Assembly (NCBI RefSeq): GCF_007860095.1
Contig: NZ_SJPT01000004.1
Span: 1 to 64,000, forward strand
DNA length: 64,000 bases
Origin: Novipirellula galeiformis
GTDB lineage: Bacteria; Planctomycetota; Planctomycetia; Pirellulales; Pirellulaceae
Reading direction: 5' to 3'
This document shows positions 16,601-25,609 of this stretch, piece after piece (positions within the stretch are counted from its first letter, which is position 1; the number at the start of each line of letters is the position of its first letter). The notes beneath the pieces are model-generated. The model was not told where the DNA came from. It saw only the letters and a list, made by a program, of their open reading frames with translations, and searched no databases. Made by a program: the position numbers and the translations under genes.

Positions 16601-16705
16601 GTCGTTAATCCGGCAAGTCCCGATCGTGAAGAAAGTACCCACGATGGCAGAGGGATATTCAACAATCACGTCATGTTACGCAGTCCGCTAAAGTTCGATG
16701 AGTAA
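13679..16705 (+). CDS. Large secreted DUF4838-type protein with C-terminal CBM9-like domain
   Basis: A 1008-residue product with a signal peptide (AAALIALLLALSIAGTLA). The N-terminal 240 residues look like carbohydrate-binding beta-sandwiches (LLVNGDFSAGPGNYSGWSEH). Next comes an alpha-glucuronidase-like N-domain (EEYAARELQHWIREITGKRL), then the DUF4838 core: FGVYALLEKNTDIIWPRPHP, VCNCLECMKP, FGFFGYYYAGGFN, GIHAHNEGHP. Residues from about 820 resemble a CBM9-type sugar-binding module (DKETLYFKIDAFNE, DRVEIVLRSG). The likely role is polysaccharide recognition or hydrolysis outside the cytoplasm; activity is unproven. It starts 89 bp after the M14 gene. Confidence 0.7.
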   Translation: MINTTHSFHTSKAAALIALLLALSIAGTLADEVVVEKLPVESESCYRLTFTAQAGSEMAEWLLHSIDHDGEIPHAGCYEYEWQKFGSGTTSYTHSFRTPPGAKTLEFSVRFDGQPPQVSDVKLEPIDPDALLVNGDFSAGPGNYSGWSEHNNTRFVEVNGTTALKIEHNGYALTDQIPIEAGARYQFTSGSTIPGYVLAYDSDMRLLTPRPYDRKREFTTPEAAAYLRLLYKTSFDHIPAYRTKTITAVGLKRVDDSAPRANAEVPQLAAEIILRGRCDPREEYAARELQHWIREITGKRLRLLAKPSRADNTKIFLGSAWAAKYSDDLKYLSDSDGYAVRRDGKHIYVFGSHPRGTLFGVYALLEKNTDIIWPRPHPEFAAIFSNVPEVKFVETDFRSRPAFKIRELNFHGGDPNPALSQDWIGRNGGNSPLKLGKGFPYLRWRSGAIIGEGGGYIWKFMGLEQEDETLYPLVNGNRLRNLWRQPCYTHRDVPEVMADTAREMLSSVPGKQLEFLISRVGDNWEVCNCLECMKPIELADGTLLSAKSTSSVADPLFFSTRNYMMLNRMAEDLVKDNPQIELHTHAYIFAAEPPKVKLHPAIVPHFAAYPTKDERYPILDQKTERGAVWSRRMRQWSEEQDVKFGFFGYYYAGGFNALADTAGPDYKALAAMGGIHAHNEGHPSDTGELNQWDVEGIEKWIIAKLQWNPDQDPAALRDDYIQRTYRDAAPSMREFYKLINDSWHDASNPTTVNCHTAARKMFEDFIVNPGLEKRLRELLVQAHTTASDPRSQKLIERTLAKFDMFAADLSRLPAPLVPESTEQWNQYESPHWYKAYEIGDFQRISNWQPLLEDRTPEHKTTIAIMRDKETLYFKIDAFNELAKPGKSPTRTSAFPQHDRVEIVLRSGNDTFYFAVGPDGGTYLLKNWNTEVPWNNATEVTHLALDGKWITMLAVPLSDLGATSGKPNLDAKFGRVVNPASPDREESTHDGRGIFNNHVMLRSPLKFDE

Positions 16706-16874
16706 CCCTGCTGTCCTCCAATCGCTTCCGCTAGAGCATCTTTAGATAGGACGTAGCGCCGGTTCCGAATGGTCAGCTTATGGTTGGCCGGTCGGAACCG
16801 GACCGACATCCCACCTCCATTTTCAAAATGCTCTCGACGCACGCCCTATAGAACCAATGCCGAGAACCAACCTC

Positions 16875-17852
16875 ATGACGTACGTCAAAATCCTTTCCGC
16901 ACTATCGCTTTTGCTCGCGACCGGATCCGTCGTAAACGCACAAACCATCGTGAATATTTCATTCGACAACGACACCTATGCAAAGCACTTTGAGGCAACG
17001 GTGGACGGAGTGGCATTGGGAAAATCGTCGGACCAACAAAGTTGTTTGGTCATCGACGGCAAGGTTGATGCCCAACCTCTCAAGCCGATTAAAGTTCAAC
17101 CCTTACAGAAATACAAACTGACAATGCGTGCGGCAATCGACGCCGCGGATACCGTCGAAATCAACGATCGACTCGCCGACTTTTCGGCCGTCACGCGTGG
17201 CAATCACTTTCCCGCGTGCGAATTACATTTCTCCGACAACGATGGCCAAAACGTGTTTTTCGCACTCCATGCCAATCATCTTGTCGAAGGTACACAAAAA
17301 GTCAAAGTTGAGAGCGTCGATGTCATCACACAACAATTTCACGACTACGTCTTTGTCTTCTACGCTCCTCCGACGGCCGAGACGCTTCACCTTAACCTAG
17401 CTCCACGGAAAAGAACTCTGCTTGTTGAAAGCATGGTTCTTAAGGTGGAGGACGCCGAAGGAACCGTAAACTGCAATCCCGACTTCCGGTATGGCGAACT
17501 GAATCTGAGCGGATGGAGGCCGGATACCGAAGGCCGACTTTTTCGACGCCCGGACAACACCACGGTGCTGAAGTGCGGAACGGCGGCTACCAGTTCGGTG
17601 TTCATCGTCGACGACGAATTGCGTTATTCCTTTTTGTGCAAAGGCGTGGGGTACAATAAAAAATCTGGCAAAGTCATCATTCTGTTCTTTGACGAAAACG
17701 AAAAGGTGCTCGGCCACACCCATCTGTTCTGGGACAAAGACATGCAGGACGGAGCCACCAAGGCTGGAATCAAACCGATCTCGGGATCAAAAATGGCCAT
17801 CCTCAAAGCCTCCAGCGTTATTCTGGAAAAGGTATTGGTAACCAAGGATTAG
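16875..17852 (+). CDS. Secreted protein of unknown function
   Basis: About 325 residues. The start is put at MTYVKILSALSLLLATGSVV, giving a signal peptide cut after VNA before QTIVN; an ATG six codons upstream is also possible. The rest looks like two beta-sandwich modules (YKLTMRAAIDAADTVEIND; RYSFLCKGVGYNKKSGKVII), similar in style to the lectin-like parts of the preceding gene. It lies about 170 bp downstream in the same direction, so it may belong to the same carbohydrate-related set. No catalytic residues were recognised. Confidence 0.6.
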   Translation: MTYVKILSALSLLLATGSVVNAQTIVNISFDNDTYAKHFEATVDGVALGKSSDQQSCLVIDGKVDAQPLKPIKVQPLQKYKLTMRAAIDAADTVEINDRLADFSAVTRGNHFPACELHFSDNDGQNVFFALHANHLVEGTQKVKVESVDVITQQFHDYVFVFYAPPTAETLHLNLAPRKRTLLVESMVLKVEDAEGTVNCNPDFRYGELNLSGWRPDTEGRLFRRPDNTTVLKCGTAATSSVFIVDDELRYSFLCKGVGYNKKSGKVIILFFDENEKVLGHTHLFWDKDMQDGATKAGIKPISGSKMAILKASSVILEKVLVTKD

Positions 17853-18574
17853 CCATCGAGATATCGCCCACAGAATTGCTCCCATGCTCCGATCGCGAAT
17901 CACGCTGAGCCTGGTATTTTGCGTCGGCGCTGCAAAATGAACATTGGGGGGGCATATCGTTTTTTTAGTTAAGACGCGAGCCTCTCGGCGTGCTGGGACT
18001 AAAGAAGATGATAAGTCCCCCGTTTGTCCCGATTGTTTTTCATTGCTCCTCGCAGGTCGATTCTTCGCCGTCCGTGGACAGGGCGTTGTGTGGTTCATCT
18101 AACTCGGGTGAGCACGCATGCATCTCAACGACCTTTTCGTCCCTCGCCGCGTCCGCGTTTGCGACATATCCGTTCGGCTTTTCGCCCAGATTGCAGCAGG
18201 CCCAGATTGCAGCAGGCCCCGAGTCAGTCGCCCGATGGTTTGATCAGAATGGTTGTGTCGATCTTCGCGAATTCAACCCCACAGATGTGCGTTGAAATTG
18301 GCTGAAGGCGGAACATCCCTGCACCAAAAAGCCCGCCGTACGCAACGTCGAACTCACGACAAACGTGCCAGAAGCCCCGTGATGCCTAGCCGGTCGAATC
18401 CAATCGGCGTGCTTCGGTTGCACTTGGATTGTCGAGCATTCAAAGACATTTTCTATCGCCAGGTAACCGAGGCCCAAAGTCACTCGCAGTGCTCAAACTC
18501 AGGGCGGAACCACGCCGGTATCATCAACGGTCAGGTTGCACGAGATTGACGTGCAACGCGTTTTGCAGATCCAG
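17853..18574. other. Gene-poor stretch with a small tandem duplication
   Basis: No convincing gene was found on either strand. It contains a 16-bp perfect tandem duplication (cccagattgcagcagg twice at about 18190-18221). It lies between converging genes. Confidence 0.6.
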
Positions 18575-19549
18575 TCAATTAGCGGCCGCTTTGACAGCGG
18601 TCATTTCGTAGTCCAGGGTGAATGTCTCCTCAGGGGCCTTGTTGTCTTGATCCAACAACGGCGAGTAGGTCCTGACGTGGATTTTGTTCTCGTCGGGAAC
18701 AAACTGCAGCGAACGAAGCCAACCGTCGCCTCCGTTCGGGAGTCCTTGATAATCAGTGAGCATTTCCAGAACCTTGCCACCGGCATCGTTGACGCTGGTC
18801 TGCAGCCCTACTCCCAATACATGACCACTGACGACGAGAAAGATGTTTGGCTGCTTGCGAACAAACTTCTGCCAAATCTGTTCTCCGCTGTTGCCCGCGA
18901 TTTTGTACGCCGTCGCGCAACCGGTGTCTCGCTGCGTGGGTCGCATGTAGCAATGCGTCGCGACGATCACCCGATGATCCGGGTACTGTTTTGTCACTTC
19001 CGCAGCCCAATCCAACGTTTCATCGCGCGGTGCGAATTCAAGACTCAGGATCATGAATTTCATGCCACCGGCCTCAAAGAAGCAGTAGTTATTATCGTTG
19101 GTGTCCCCCATGTGCCCACCGTACCACGGCAGATCCGCAAATCGCTCGGGCGAGTAGTACTTGTTGTACATCGTCGAGTCACGACTCTTGATGTTGATGT
19201 CATGATTGCCGGGTACCATGCTGTAGGGCACGACTCCATCAAGTAGCCGCATGGCTCGATTTGCATTTTCCCATTCAGGCTCTTGGGTAGACGTTTGCAC
19301 AATGTCGCCCAAATGGATGACGAACTTAATGTTGTCAAGCTTCGCCTGTTGCCGAATCCAAAGTGCCTGAGAGACGTAGGTGTCTGGATATTTCTCGGAA
19401 TAGTTTTGTGTGTCGGGCAGCAACACAACGGAAAAACGATCGGCGACGGACTCCGTTTCCTCGGCATAGCAGGCTTCGTGATGAGCGAAGAGAATCGCCA
19501 ATAGGCATGCGGTCGGAATCAATTGTCGCAATGGACTCAGCATGGTCAT
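18575..19549 (-). CDS. Secreted calcineurin-like metallophosphoesterase
   Basis: A 324-residue product. The start at MTMLSPLRQLIPTACLLAIL is supported by GAGGA just upstream and gives a signal peptide cut near CYA. Metallophosphoesterase motifs: VVLLPDTQNYSEKYP (variant first motif), FVIHLGDIVQ, MVPGNHDIN, VIVATHCYMRP and VVSGHVLGVG. These provide the two-metal site of the superfamily. The substrate is unknown (phosphate esters, nucleotides or cyclic nucleotides are possible). Its 3' end converges on the upstream cluster across a gene-poor gap. Confidence 0.8.
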   Translation of the reverse strand: MTMLSPLRQLIPTACLLAILFAHHEACYAEETESVADRFSVVLLPDTQNYSEKYPDTYVSQALWIRQQAKLDNIKFVIHLGDIVQTSTQEPEWENANRAMRLLDGVVPYSMVPGNHDINIKSRDSTMYNKYYSPERFADLPWYGGHMGDTNDNNYCFFEAGGMKFMILSLEFAPRDETLDWAAEVTKQYPDHRVIVATHCYMRPTQRDTGCATAYKIAGNSGEQIWQKFVRKQPNIFLVVSGHVLGVGLQTSVNDAGGKVLEMLTDYQGLPNGGDGWLRSLQFVPDENKIHVRTYSPLLDQDNKAPEETFTLDYEMTAVKAAAN

Positions 19550-19740
19550 TTCCTCAATGGAGAAGGGTCGCGTCAGGGCATGCCGGTCCGAACGTCGATT
19601 TGGCAAAGCATGTATTCGATTGTTAAGTTTGATGTGGACGGTCTAACATCATAACGCAATCGACTCGGACCCTGGTAAAGTTCGGCTGCGATTGCCGGAC
19701 CGCGTCCTAGCGAGCGAGCGAGTTGCCCCACAACAAACGA

Positions 19741-20031
19741 AAAGCCGAGCAAGACTCAGGCGAAGTTCGGCGACGTGATCCGTACTTGGCCGAACTGGGT
19801 TACGAAGTCGTACGGATCCCAGGCGACTCGGTTTTGCGAGCCGCGGCTGGCGTGCCGCATCGGATCGAGCAAGCCATCGATCCGCGTTGCAGCCAGCTTG
19901 ATTCCCGACTGTCCCCGTCGGACCATCGTGCCGTCGACATTGGCATTGGCCTTGCCCACGCGACGGACAACGCCATTTTGATCCGCAGCGGTGCGAAAGT
20001 TGGCAACGGCGTTGGCAACGATTCCGGATGA
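19741..20031 (+). pseudogene. DUF559-like endonuclease-domain relic
   Basis: The stretch DSGEVRRRDPYLAELGYEVV followed by RIPGDSVLR resembles the conserved end of DUF559/Vsr-like domains (RD..L...G..V.R....EVL). The upstream catalytic part is absent and the downstream sequence is unrelated. It is flanked by sequence with no gene (19607-20256), so it is judged a relic. Confidence 0.4.
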
Positions 20032-20256
20032 GCGTCTGGAATGGCCACGTCCCCTACGACGAGAATCGATACCTCGACTCGATACAAAAGAAGAACTGCT
20101 GATCAAACGCGTTCCTGCCGCCAACCAAAACGGTGTAAAATGAAGACTTCCGGTTTGACGACAACGCTGATGGCTGCGGGTGATGGAAAACTCGCAACTT
20201 CAAAGCGTGTCAGCGAGAGATGACTGCTGTTTTAATATTTCAATCGAGGATCATGC

Positions 20257-21447
20257 ATGACAACATCGTTTTATTCTAGCTGCTTCGGACTCGTGTTCGC
20301 CGCCCTCACGTTGCTCTCAACCTCCGCAACGGGCAACGATCATGTCGCCCTTCGCGGTGACTTTCAAAACGCGCGGATTCAGTTCACAAAAGCGAAAGCG
20401 GGAACGGTTGCGTTCATCGGGGGCTCGATCACCGAGATGGATGGCTATCGGCCGATGGTTTGTGACATTTTGAAAGAACGTTTCCCGGAAACGGAATTCA
20501 ACTTCATTGACGCCGGGATCGCATCGACCTGCTCGACCACGGGCGCGTTTCGGCTCGATACCGATGTGCTTCAGCGCGGGGACGTCGATCTATTGTTCAT
20601 CGAGTTCGCTGTGAACGATGACCAAGACGCACATCACTCGGCCGCCGATTGCATTCGTGGAATGGAAGGGATCGTTCGTCACGCTCGAACCCACAACCCG
20701 AATATCGACATTGTGATCACGTTCTTTGTCAACGAATCGATGCTAGAAACGTTGCAGCAAGGCAAAACGCCGTTGACGATCCAGTCGCACACGAAGGTTG
20801 CCGAGCACTACAAAATCCCAACGATCGGGTTGGCCAATGAAGTGGCCGATCGAATTACCGCCTCAGAGTTGACGTGGCAGCGTTACGGGGGCGTCCACCC
20901 GGCGCCGTTTGGCAATGCGATTGCCGCTTCGATGATCGACGAATTGATGTCTCAGGCCTGGGCGTCGCCGTTGGCCTCCGACGCCGCAATCCGCCCGCAC
21001 ACGATTCCCGCGATGCCGCTCGATCCACACAGCTATGCTGGCGGACGCTTCATTGATCCGGCCACCGCAAAGGTCAAACAGGGATGGACATTGGCCGTGC
21101 CCGACTGGGCGTCGTTGCCTGGCAGCAAGCGAGAGCGGTTCAGCAACCTTCCAATGTTGTCCGCTGACCAACCCGGTGACACCGTTTCACTGAATTTCGA
21201 GGGCACGGCGGTCGGCGCCTACGTGGTTGCCGGCCCTGATGCCGGAATCATCGAAGCACAGGTCGACGGAGAGACATGGCAAACGATCGATCTGTACCAC
21301 CAATACAGCAAAGGACTGCACTACCCTCGCACGGTGATGTTCGCTGCCGATTTGGAACCAGGAAAACATACCGTAACCCTAAGGATCTCTGGCGACACGC
21401 ACAGCCTCGGTCACGCCGCTCGGATTATCCAGTTCGTGGCGAATTGA
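20257..21447 (+). CDS. Secreted SGNH/GDSL-type hydrolase
   Basis: A 396-residue protein with a signal peptide (SCFGLVFAALTLLSTSATG). The SGNH blocks are visible: AFIGGSITEMDGYRP (nucleophile Ser), DAGIASTC (Gly), FIEFAVNDDQDAHH (Asn) and WQRYGGVHPAPFGNA (Asp/His block, His visible). From about residue 265 an extra beta-sandwich follows (VSLNFEGTAVGAYVVAGPDA), as in two-domain carbohydrate esterases. Likely an esterase acting on acylated polysaccharide or glycoprotein; the substrate is unknown. Hairpin repeat R1 lies about 65 bp after its stop. Confidence 0.8.
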   Translation: MTTSFYSSCFGLVFAALTLLSTSATGNDHVALRGDFQNARIQFTKAKAGTVAFIGGSITEMDGYRPMVCDILKERFPETEFNFIDAGIASTCSTTGAFRLDTDVLQRGDVDLLFIEFAVNDDQDAHHSAADCIRGMEGIVRHARTHNPNIDIVITFFVNESMLETLQQGKTPLTIQSHTKVAEHYKIPTIGLANEVADRITASELTWQRYGGVHPAPFGNAIAASMIDELMSQAWASPLASDAAIRPHTIPAMPLDPHSYAGGRFIDPATAKVKQGWTLAVPDWASLPGSKRERFSNLPMLSADQPGDTVSLNFEGTAVGAYVVAGPDAGIIEAQVDGETWQTIDLYHQYSKGLHYPRTVMFAADLEPGKHTVTLRISGDTHSLGHAARIIQFVAN

Positions 21448-21511
21448 ATCGAGGGCTAAGTGCGTCGCGGTGAGATTGCGATGCACTGGATCCTCACGGG
21501 TTTTCCTTCAT

Positions 21512-21600
21512 TACCCGAAGCTTTAGTGAGGGACCAGGCTTTAGCGAGGAACCGGAGCGAGTCAGAGCCCCAAGGCGAGTCCCTCGCGGACGCTTCGGGT
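21512..21600. repeat. CCCGAAGC hairpin repeat R1
   Basis: acccgaagctttagtgaggg and its inverse ccctcgcggacgcttcgggt enclose about 45 bp. One of five dispersed copies in the window. It lies between converging genes and could fold as a transcript-ending hairpin. Confidence 0.7.
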
Positions 21601-21710
21601 GATGGTCTAGATTCCGCACATCACGCCCACGCCGTCCCGTTTACTTGAGTAGGCCGTTTAGTTGAGCAGGCGTTCAAGTTGTTTCGATTCGCTCCGACGG
21701 CCCGCCAATT

Positions 21711-24700
21711 CTATCGGGATGCAAACGTGGCACGAATCTGCAACGTTCCCGTCAAGCCGTTTAGATCGATGGTGCCGCGGGCGACATCGAACCGCGTGTG
21801 TTGACGACCGTTGACCTCGACCTGTTTCAGCATGTGGCCCTCCGGAACACGCAGCCGCAATGAAAGTTGCGGCGGTGGAAGACGCGTGGGAACAACGACC
21901 TCGGCCTCGACACGCCCCTCCTCTATTTTCGAAGCGATCGTAAAGGAGAGCGGTCCGAAGCGAGTCGGCGCCCGCTCGACGCGGATCGTCTTGCCATGCT
22001 CTAGCCAACCGCGAGGGGTGAAGTGTGCCAATTGGAGTTGCTCTGGATGCCCGGCGGCATCGAAGTGTGTGAATACGAGCATGTCGTGCAGCGTCTTCAG
22101 AAACAACGCATTGTTGGTGTTGCTCGGGGGCAAGTAGAGGGCGCGATAGTATTGGCCGGGCACAACACCAAACGAATCCCCTTCGCCCGAGATGAACGTG
22201 TTGCGGGTCATGCCGTGGGCGAGTTTACCGTACAAACTAAGCACGATCTGGTCGGCTTCGTCGAGTTCCGCCAACCCATCGAGAATCCCTGCGCCGTAGA
22301 CGTTGTCCGCCCCGCTCGTGCTGTAGCCTGGCAATCCTCCTTCCCGATGGTCTCCGATCGGAATCGGGTAATAGTTGAAACGAGTCAGCCCGAGCATCCT
22401 CGCCCCATGCAACAACATGTAATCCATCGTGCGACGCATCGTTTCGCCGCGAGGGTCAAAGATCCCCGATTTTAATGCTGTACCGATGCTGAGATTCCAG
22501 TAGCTGCCCAGCCGCGTTGCGGTAATCGGGTCATAGGGAATTGCCGGCGAATCTTTTAGCACCTTTGGGAAGAACAACGTCCCATCGGGCATGTCGACCT
22601 TGGTGGCGTTGAACGTTTTCATGAACGCGGAACGTAGCGACTCGGCTGCTTCCGCGGCGGCACGCGCCTCGTCATCCCACCCCGCGTCGGCGCAGAGGAT
22701 CGAGATGTCACGCAGTCCCCGCCACCCGATCGCTTGATGGTCCGAATAATATCGTTGGGTGTGGATGTCACCCGCCCGTGTCGGACCGAGCATCCCCTGT
22801 GGGTCACTCGCCATGACATCGCGCATCCCTTGGATCCAGCCTTTGATGAGTGGCCGGTTCGTCGCCAACCACTCCACGTCCCCGGTCAATTGGGCACAAT
22901 CCGCGGTGTAGAACAGCTTATGTGCATATTCAACCATCCGTTCGTTTTCGCCACGGAATTTCTGGGGCAGCAGGACTTGTAGGTTGTCGCGGTATTCGTC
23001 GGTGAACCCAAATTCGCCGAGCGTCTTGAGCGCGTCGCCCGATTCCTGGGGATACCAGCTTTCGTAGGCGTTGCCGATGCTGTAGCGCCACGTCATGAAC
23101 AGGTTCTGGATTAGCAGATTGCGTTGCGCGTCCATGACTCGATCTTCGGGAACCTCGAAGACGGCGCCGCGAGAGAGTTGTTCGTCCCAGAACCGGCACA
23201 CCGCTTGGCGTTCCGCGTCAAAACGTTCGGCATCCACCTTCAACGTCTGGCACGCCGCGGGCTCGTTCAGCCTAACGAGATACACCGTTTCGGCGCGATG
23301 AGGATCTGAAAAGGTGTAGCTCAAATACGGAGCTTCAAACACCGCGCCAGCTTGGAATACCAGTATCGGTGCATCGCCGCTGACGAGGCGATCGCCCGCG
23401 ACGACAGCATCGGTGAGCGACGTTCGCACACGCAAACGCGACGGGCGGACGTTGTCCGTACCCGCCAGCCGCGTCAATCGCACAAAGCTGACCAGGCTCT
23501 CGGTCTCGGGAATCCGCGTGGCAAACGATTCCTGTTCCCAACGTCCTCCGTCGCGGTCCCGATACTCGGTCAACAACACCGGTTGATAACCCTGGTAGAG
23601 TTGCGGGCCGCCGAGCCGTTGCAGGTCGCTTCCATAACGTTCATTTCCCTCATGGCCAACAAAAAATGCGGTTCGTCGGCCGCTTTTATGATGCCGCGAA
23701 ATGATCTCGCTGCCGTCGGCAACGTGCAACGCGCTATCACCGCCCCCAGTGACACTTTCATGTCGACCGAATACGAGGTAATAGATGCCTGAGGTGGTCA
23801 CGTAGTCGCCAATCCACATCATCGGCCGCAAGTAGTCGACGATGTTGTCGAACGTCGGTCCATCGGGTCGCGCGATCAGCTCTTCGCCCCAAACGTCACG
23901 GCTGGCTCGCAATGCTTCGTTGACGGCCGCCTCGTAACGAATATCGGCCTCGCTGCTAACACGCGCGCTTGCGATCGGCGTCTGGCTGGATAATTGATAC
24001 GGCAAGAAACGGAGCTCGAGCGCCATCGCATGCTCGCTGCGTCCCGCCGCGGTCATCCCCGCCAGCGTTCCGTGCTCAGAGACCGGGACGGACGTCTGAC
24101 GCTGTACTTGGCCTCGCGTCGTACCAGGCGCCCCCGCACTGACCTTCAACACGTAGGTATGCTTCGACTGCAGAGCAACGGGCGGATCAAATAGGATCTC
24201 GCGTTTTCCCACCGTGCCCGCCGACAACGAGGCGGAGGCCACGATAGAACCTTCCACATCGGATTCCCGAATTTGGACGAGCAGTTCATCGTCGTTGGCT
24301 TCGGCCATCCAAATCGCAGCCGATTGCAGTCCCGGACCGAGCGCCACAAAGGACTGAGCGGCAAAGTGGTCGTCCGCGACACTTCCAAAGGCTTCTCCAT
24401 TGCCCGGACGAGAGAGCACTAGGTCGTGCTGTAGACGCCAGTAGTAGTCGTAAATTTCATCCGCCGAAAGGGCTCGATCATAAACGGCCACGTCATCCAG
24501 TGACCCGGCCAGAGCGTGGGCGGCGGTTCGGGGTAGATTGCCATAACCGCCCAACACCAACGGCGTGGGGAATGTCGACAGAGTTCCGTCAGCCTTGGCG
24601 GCGGTAATCTCGCGACCGTTCAGGAACAAACGGAGCATTTTCCCATCGAAGGTACCCGCGACATGGTGCCATCCGTCGTAGAGATCAATCGGCAGATCAC

Positions 24701-25244
24701 GCGCCGACAAGGATTGTAGCGTCCCATCGATGGTCAGATAGAACGTGAGGGTGTCGGGAATGTCATCGCGGTCCGTCGCGGCGATCGCATACTGGTAATA
24801 GGGCGTCGCATGTCGCGTCGCTCCTTTCCCAACCAGAATCTTTTGCGATTCCAACGTCCCCGGTTCCAAGCGAAACCACGACATCAGTGTGAGTTGTTGT
24901 TGAGGATTCAATTGCGGTGCATCTTCGCACTCCGCACTCCCTCCACGGCCGTCAAGTGTGAGTGCACCGCCAAATTTACCGCGATGGTCGATGACCGCAC
25001 CGGGCCGTAACAACAACTGCAGTGCCTCTGGCAAGCCGTCGTCGGTCGCGACTTTGCGGTCATCCGCGGCTGAGGAATCAAACCGCCAACCGCATGACAC
25101 CTGATCTCCAGGCACCTGATCTCCAGGCAACTGCGTTGGAGCGGCGCTCTCGCCTCGGCAACAAGACGCCAAGACCAGCACCGAGCCGATCGCCCAATAG
25201 ATCGCCGGGCACATTGTTTGGCGTCGCCGTTGACGTAACTCCAT
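21711..25244 (-). CDS. Giant secreted lipoprotein with LamG domain and six-hairpin glycosidase-like region
   Basis: About 1177 residues. The start at MELRQRRRQTM gives a basic n-region, a hydrophobic core (IYWAIGSVLVLA) and a lipobox-like LASC; the frame opens ten codons earlier. A LamG/concanavalin-like domain spans about residues 75-265 (KFGGALTLDGRGGSAE, WHHVAGTFDGKMLRLFLNGR, LDDVAVYDRALSADEIYDYY). A long alpha-helical region resembling six-hairpin glycosidases follows (FFPKVLKDSPAIPYD; YSTSGADNVYGAGILDGLAE), ending in a beta-domain. Putative surface polysaccharide-degrading enzyme; the GH family could not be named. A 15-bp tandem duplication encodes GDQVPGDQV near the N-terminus. Confidence 0.65.
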   Translation of the reverse strand: MELRQRRRQTMCPAIYWAIGSVLVLASCCRGESAAPTQLPGDQVPGDQVSCGWRFDSSAADDRKVATDDGLPEALQLLLRPGAVIDHRGKFGGALTLDGRGGSAECEDAPQLNPQQQLTLMSWFRLEPGTLESQKILVGKGATRHATPYYQYAIAATDRDDIPDTLTFYLTIDGTLQSLSARDLPIDLYDGWHHVAGTFDGKMLRLFLNGREITAAKADGTLSTFPTPLVLGGYGNLPRTAAHALAGSLDDVAVYDRALSADEIYDYYWRLQHDLVLSRPGNGEAFGSVADDHFAAQSFVALGPGLQSAAIWMAEANDDELLVQIRESDVEGSIVASASLSAGTVGKREILFDPPVALQSKHTYVLKVSAGAPGTTRGQVQRQTSVPVSEHGTLAGMTAAGRSEHAMALELRFLPYQLSSQTPIASARVSSEADIRYEAAVNEALRASRDVWGEELIARPDGPTFDNIVDYLRPMMWIGDYVTTSGIYYLVFGRHESVTGGGDSALHVADGSEIISRHHKSGRRTAFFVGHEGNERYGSDLQRLGGPQLYQGYQPVLLTEYRDRDGGRWEQESFATRIPETESLVSFVRLTRLAGTDNVRPSRLRVRTSLTDAVVAGDRLVSGDAPILVFQAGAVFEAPYLSYTFSDPHRAETVYLVRLNEPAACQTLKVDAERFDAERQAVCRFWDEQLSRGAVFEVPEDRVMDAQRNLLIQNLFMTWRYSIGNAYESWYPQESGDALKTLGEFGFTDEYRDNLQVLLPQKFRGENERMVEYAHKLFYTADCAQLTGDVEWLATNRPLIKGWIQGMRDVMASDPQGMLGPTRAGDIHTQRYYSDHQAIGWRGLRDISILCADAGWDDEARAAAEAAESLRSAFMKTFNATKVDMPDGTLFFPKVLKDSPAIPYDPITATRLGSYWNLSIGTALKSGIFDPRGETMRRTMDYMLLHGARMLGLTRFNYYPIPIGDHREGGLPGYSTSGADNVYGAGILDGLAELDEADQIVLSLYGKLAHGMTRNTFISGEGDSFGVVPGQYYRALYLPPSNTNNALFLKTLHDMLVFTHFDAAGHPEQLQLAHFTPRGWLEHGKTIRVERAPTRFGPLSFTIASKIEEGRVEAEVVVPTRLPPPQLSLRLRVPEGHMLKQVEVNGRQHTRFDVARGTIDLNGLTGTLQIRATFASR

Positions 25245-25423
25245 CGACGTCAGTACCGCTGGACTTCGCATCATGATGCCGAACCTTATAACCGTGCCTT
25301 GTAAAATAGCGTCTGCGGACCATCATAATGCAATCGGAAACGACCTGCTTCTCCTTCCCAACCACGATCGATTTGCACCGCCACACGAAGCTCCTAGGCG
25401 GGAAGGCTCATTCTCAAACGTCA

Positions 25424-25454
25424 ACGCCGCGTTTTGAACGCGGCGTGTTTTTCT
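25424..25454 (+). terminator. Rho-independent terminator with no gene upstream
   Basis: acgccgcgttttgaacgcgg is completed by cgt and followed by gtttttctt: a strong GC stem with a short loop and a T-tract. It reads on the plus strand, yet the 150 bp before it contain no gene in that direction, so it may end a short untranslated RNA. The rest of 25275-25609 holds hairpin repeat R2. Confidence 0.65.
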
Positions 25455-25455
25455 T

Positions 25456-25516
25456 AACCCGAAGCACCAGCGAGGGAATATCACGCTTGGCTCGGTTCCT
25501 CGCCGACGCTTCGGCT
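25456..25516. repeat. CCCGAAGC hairpin repeat R2
   Basis: aacccgaagcaccagcgagg pairs with cctcgccgacgcttcgg across about 25 bp. Found about 95 bp upstream of the kelch gene. Confidence 0.65.
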
Positions 25517-25609
25517 ATGATTTCATGGAAGAACGTCAATGGCGTCACTTCAAAAAATCCGCGGAGTCGCGAAGGGCTCTGCTTCGCATGGTTGTATTAG
25601 AGGACTGTC

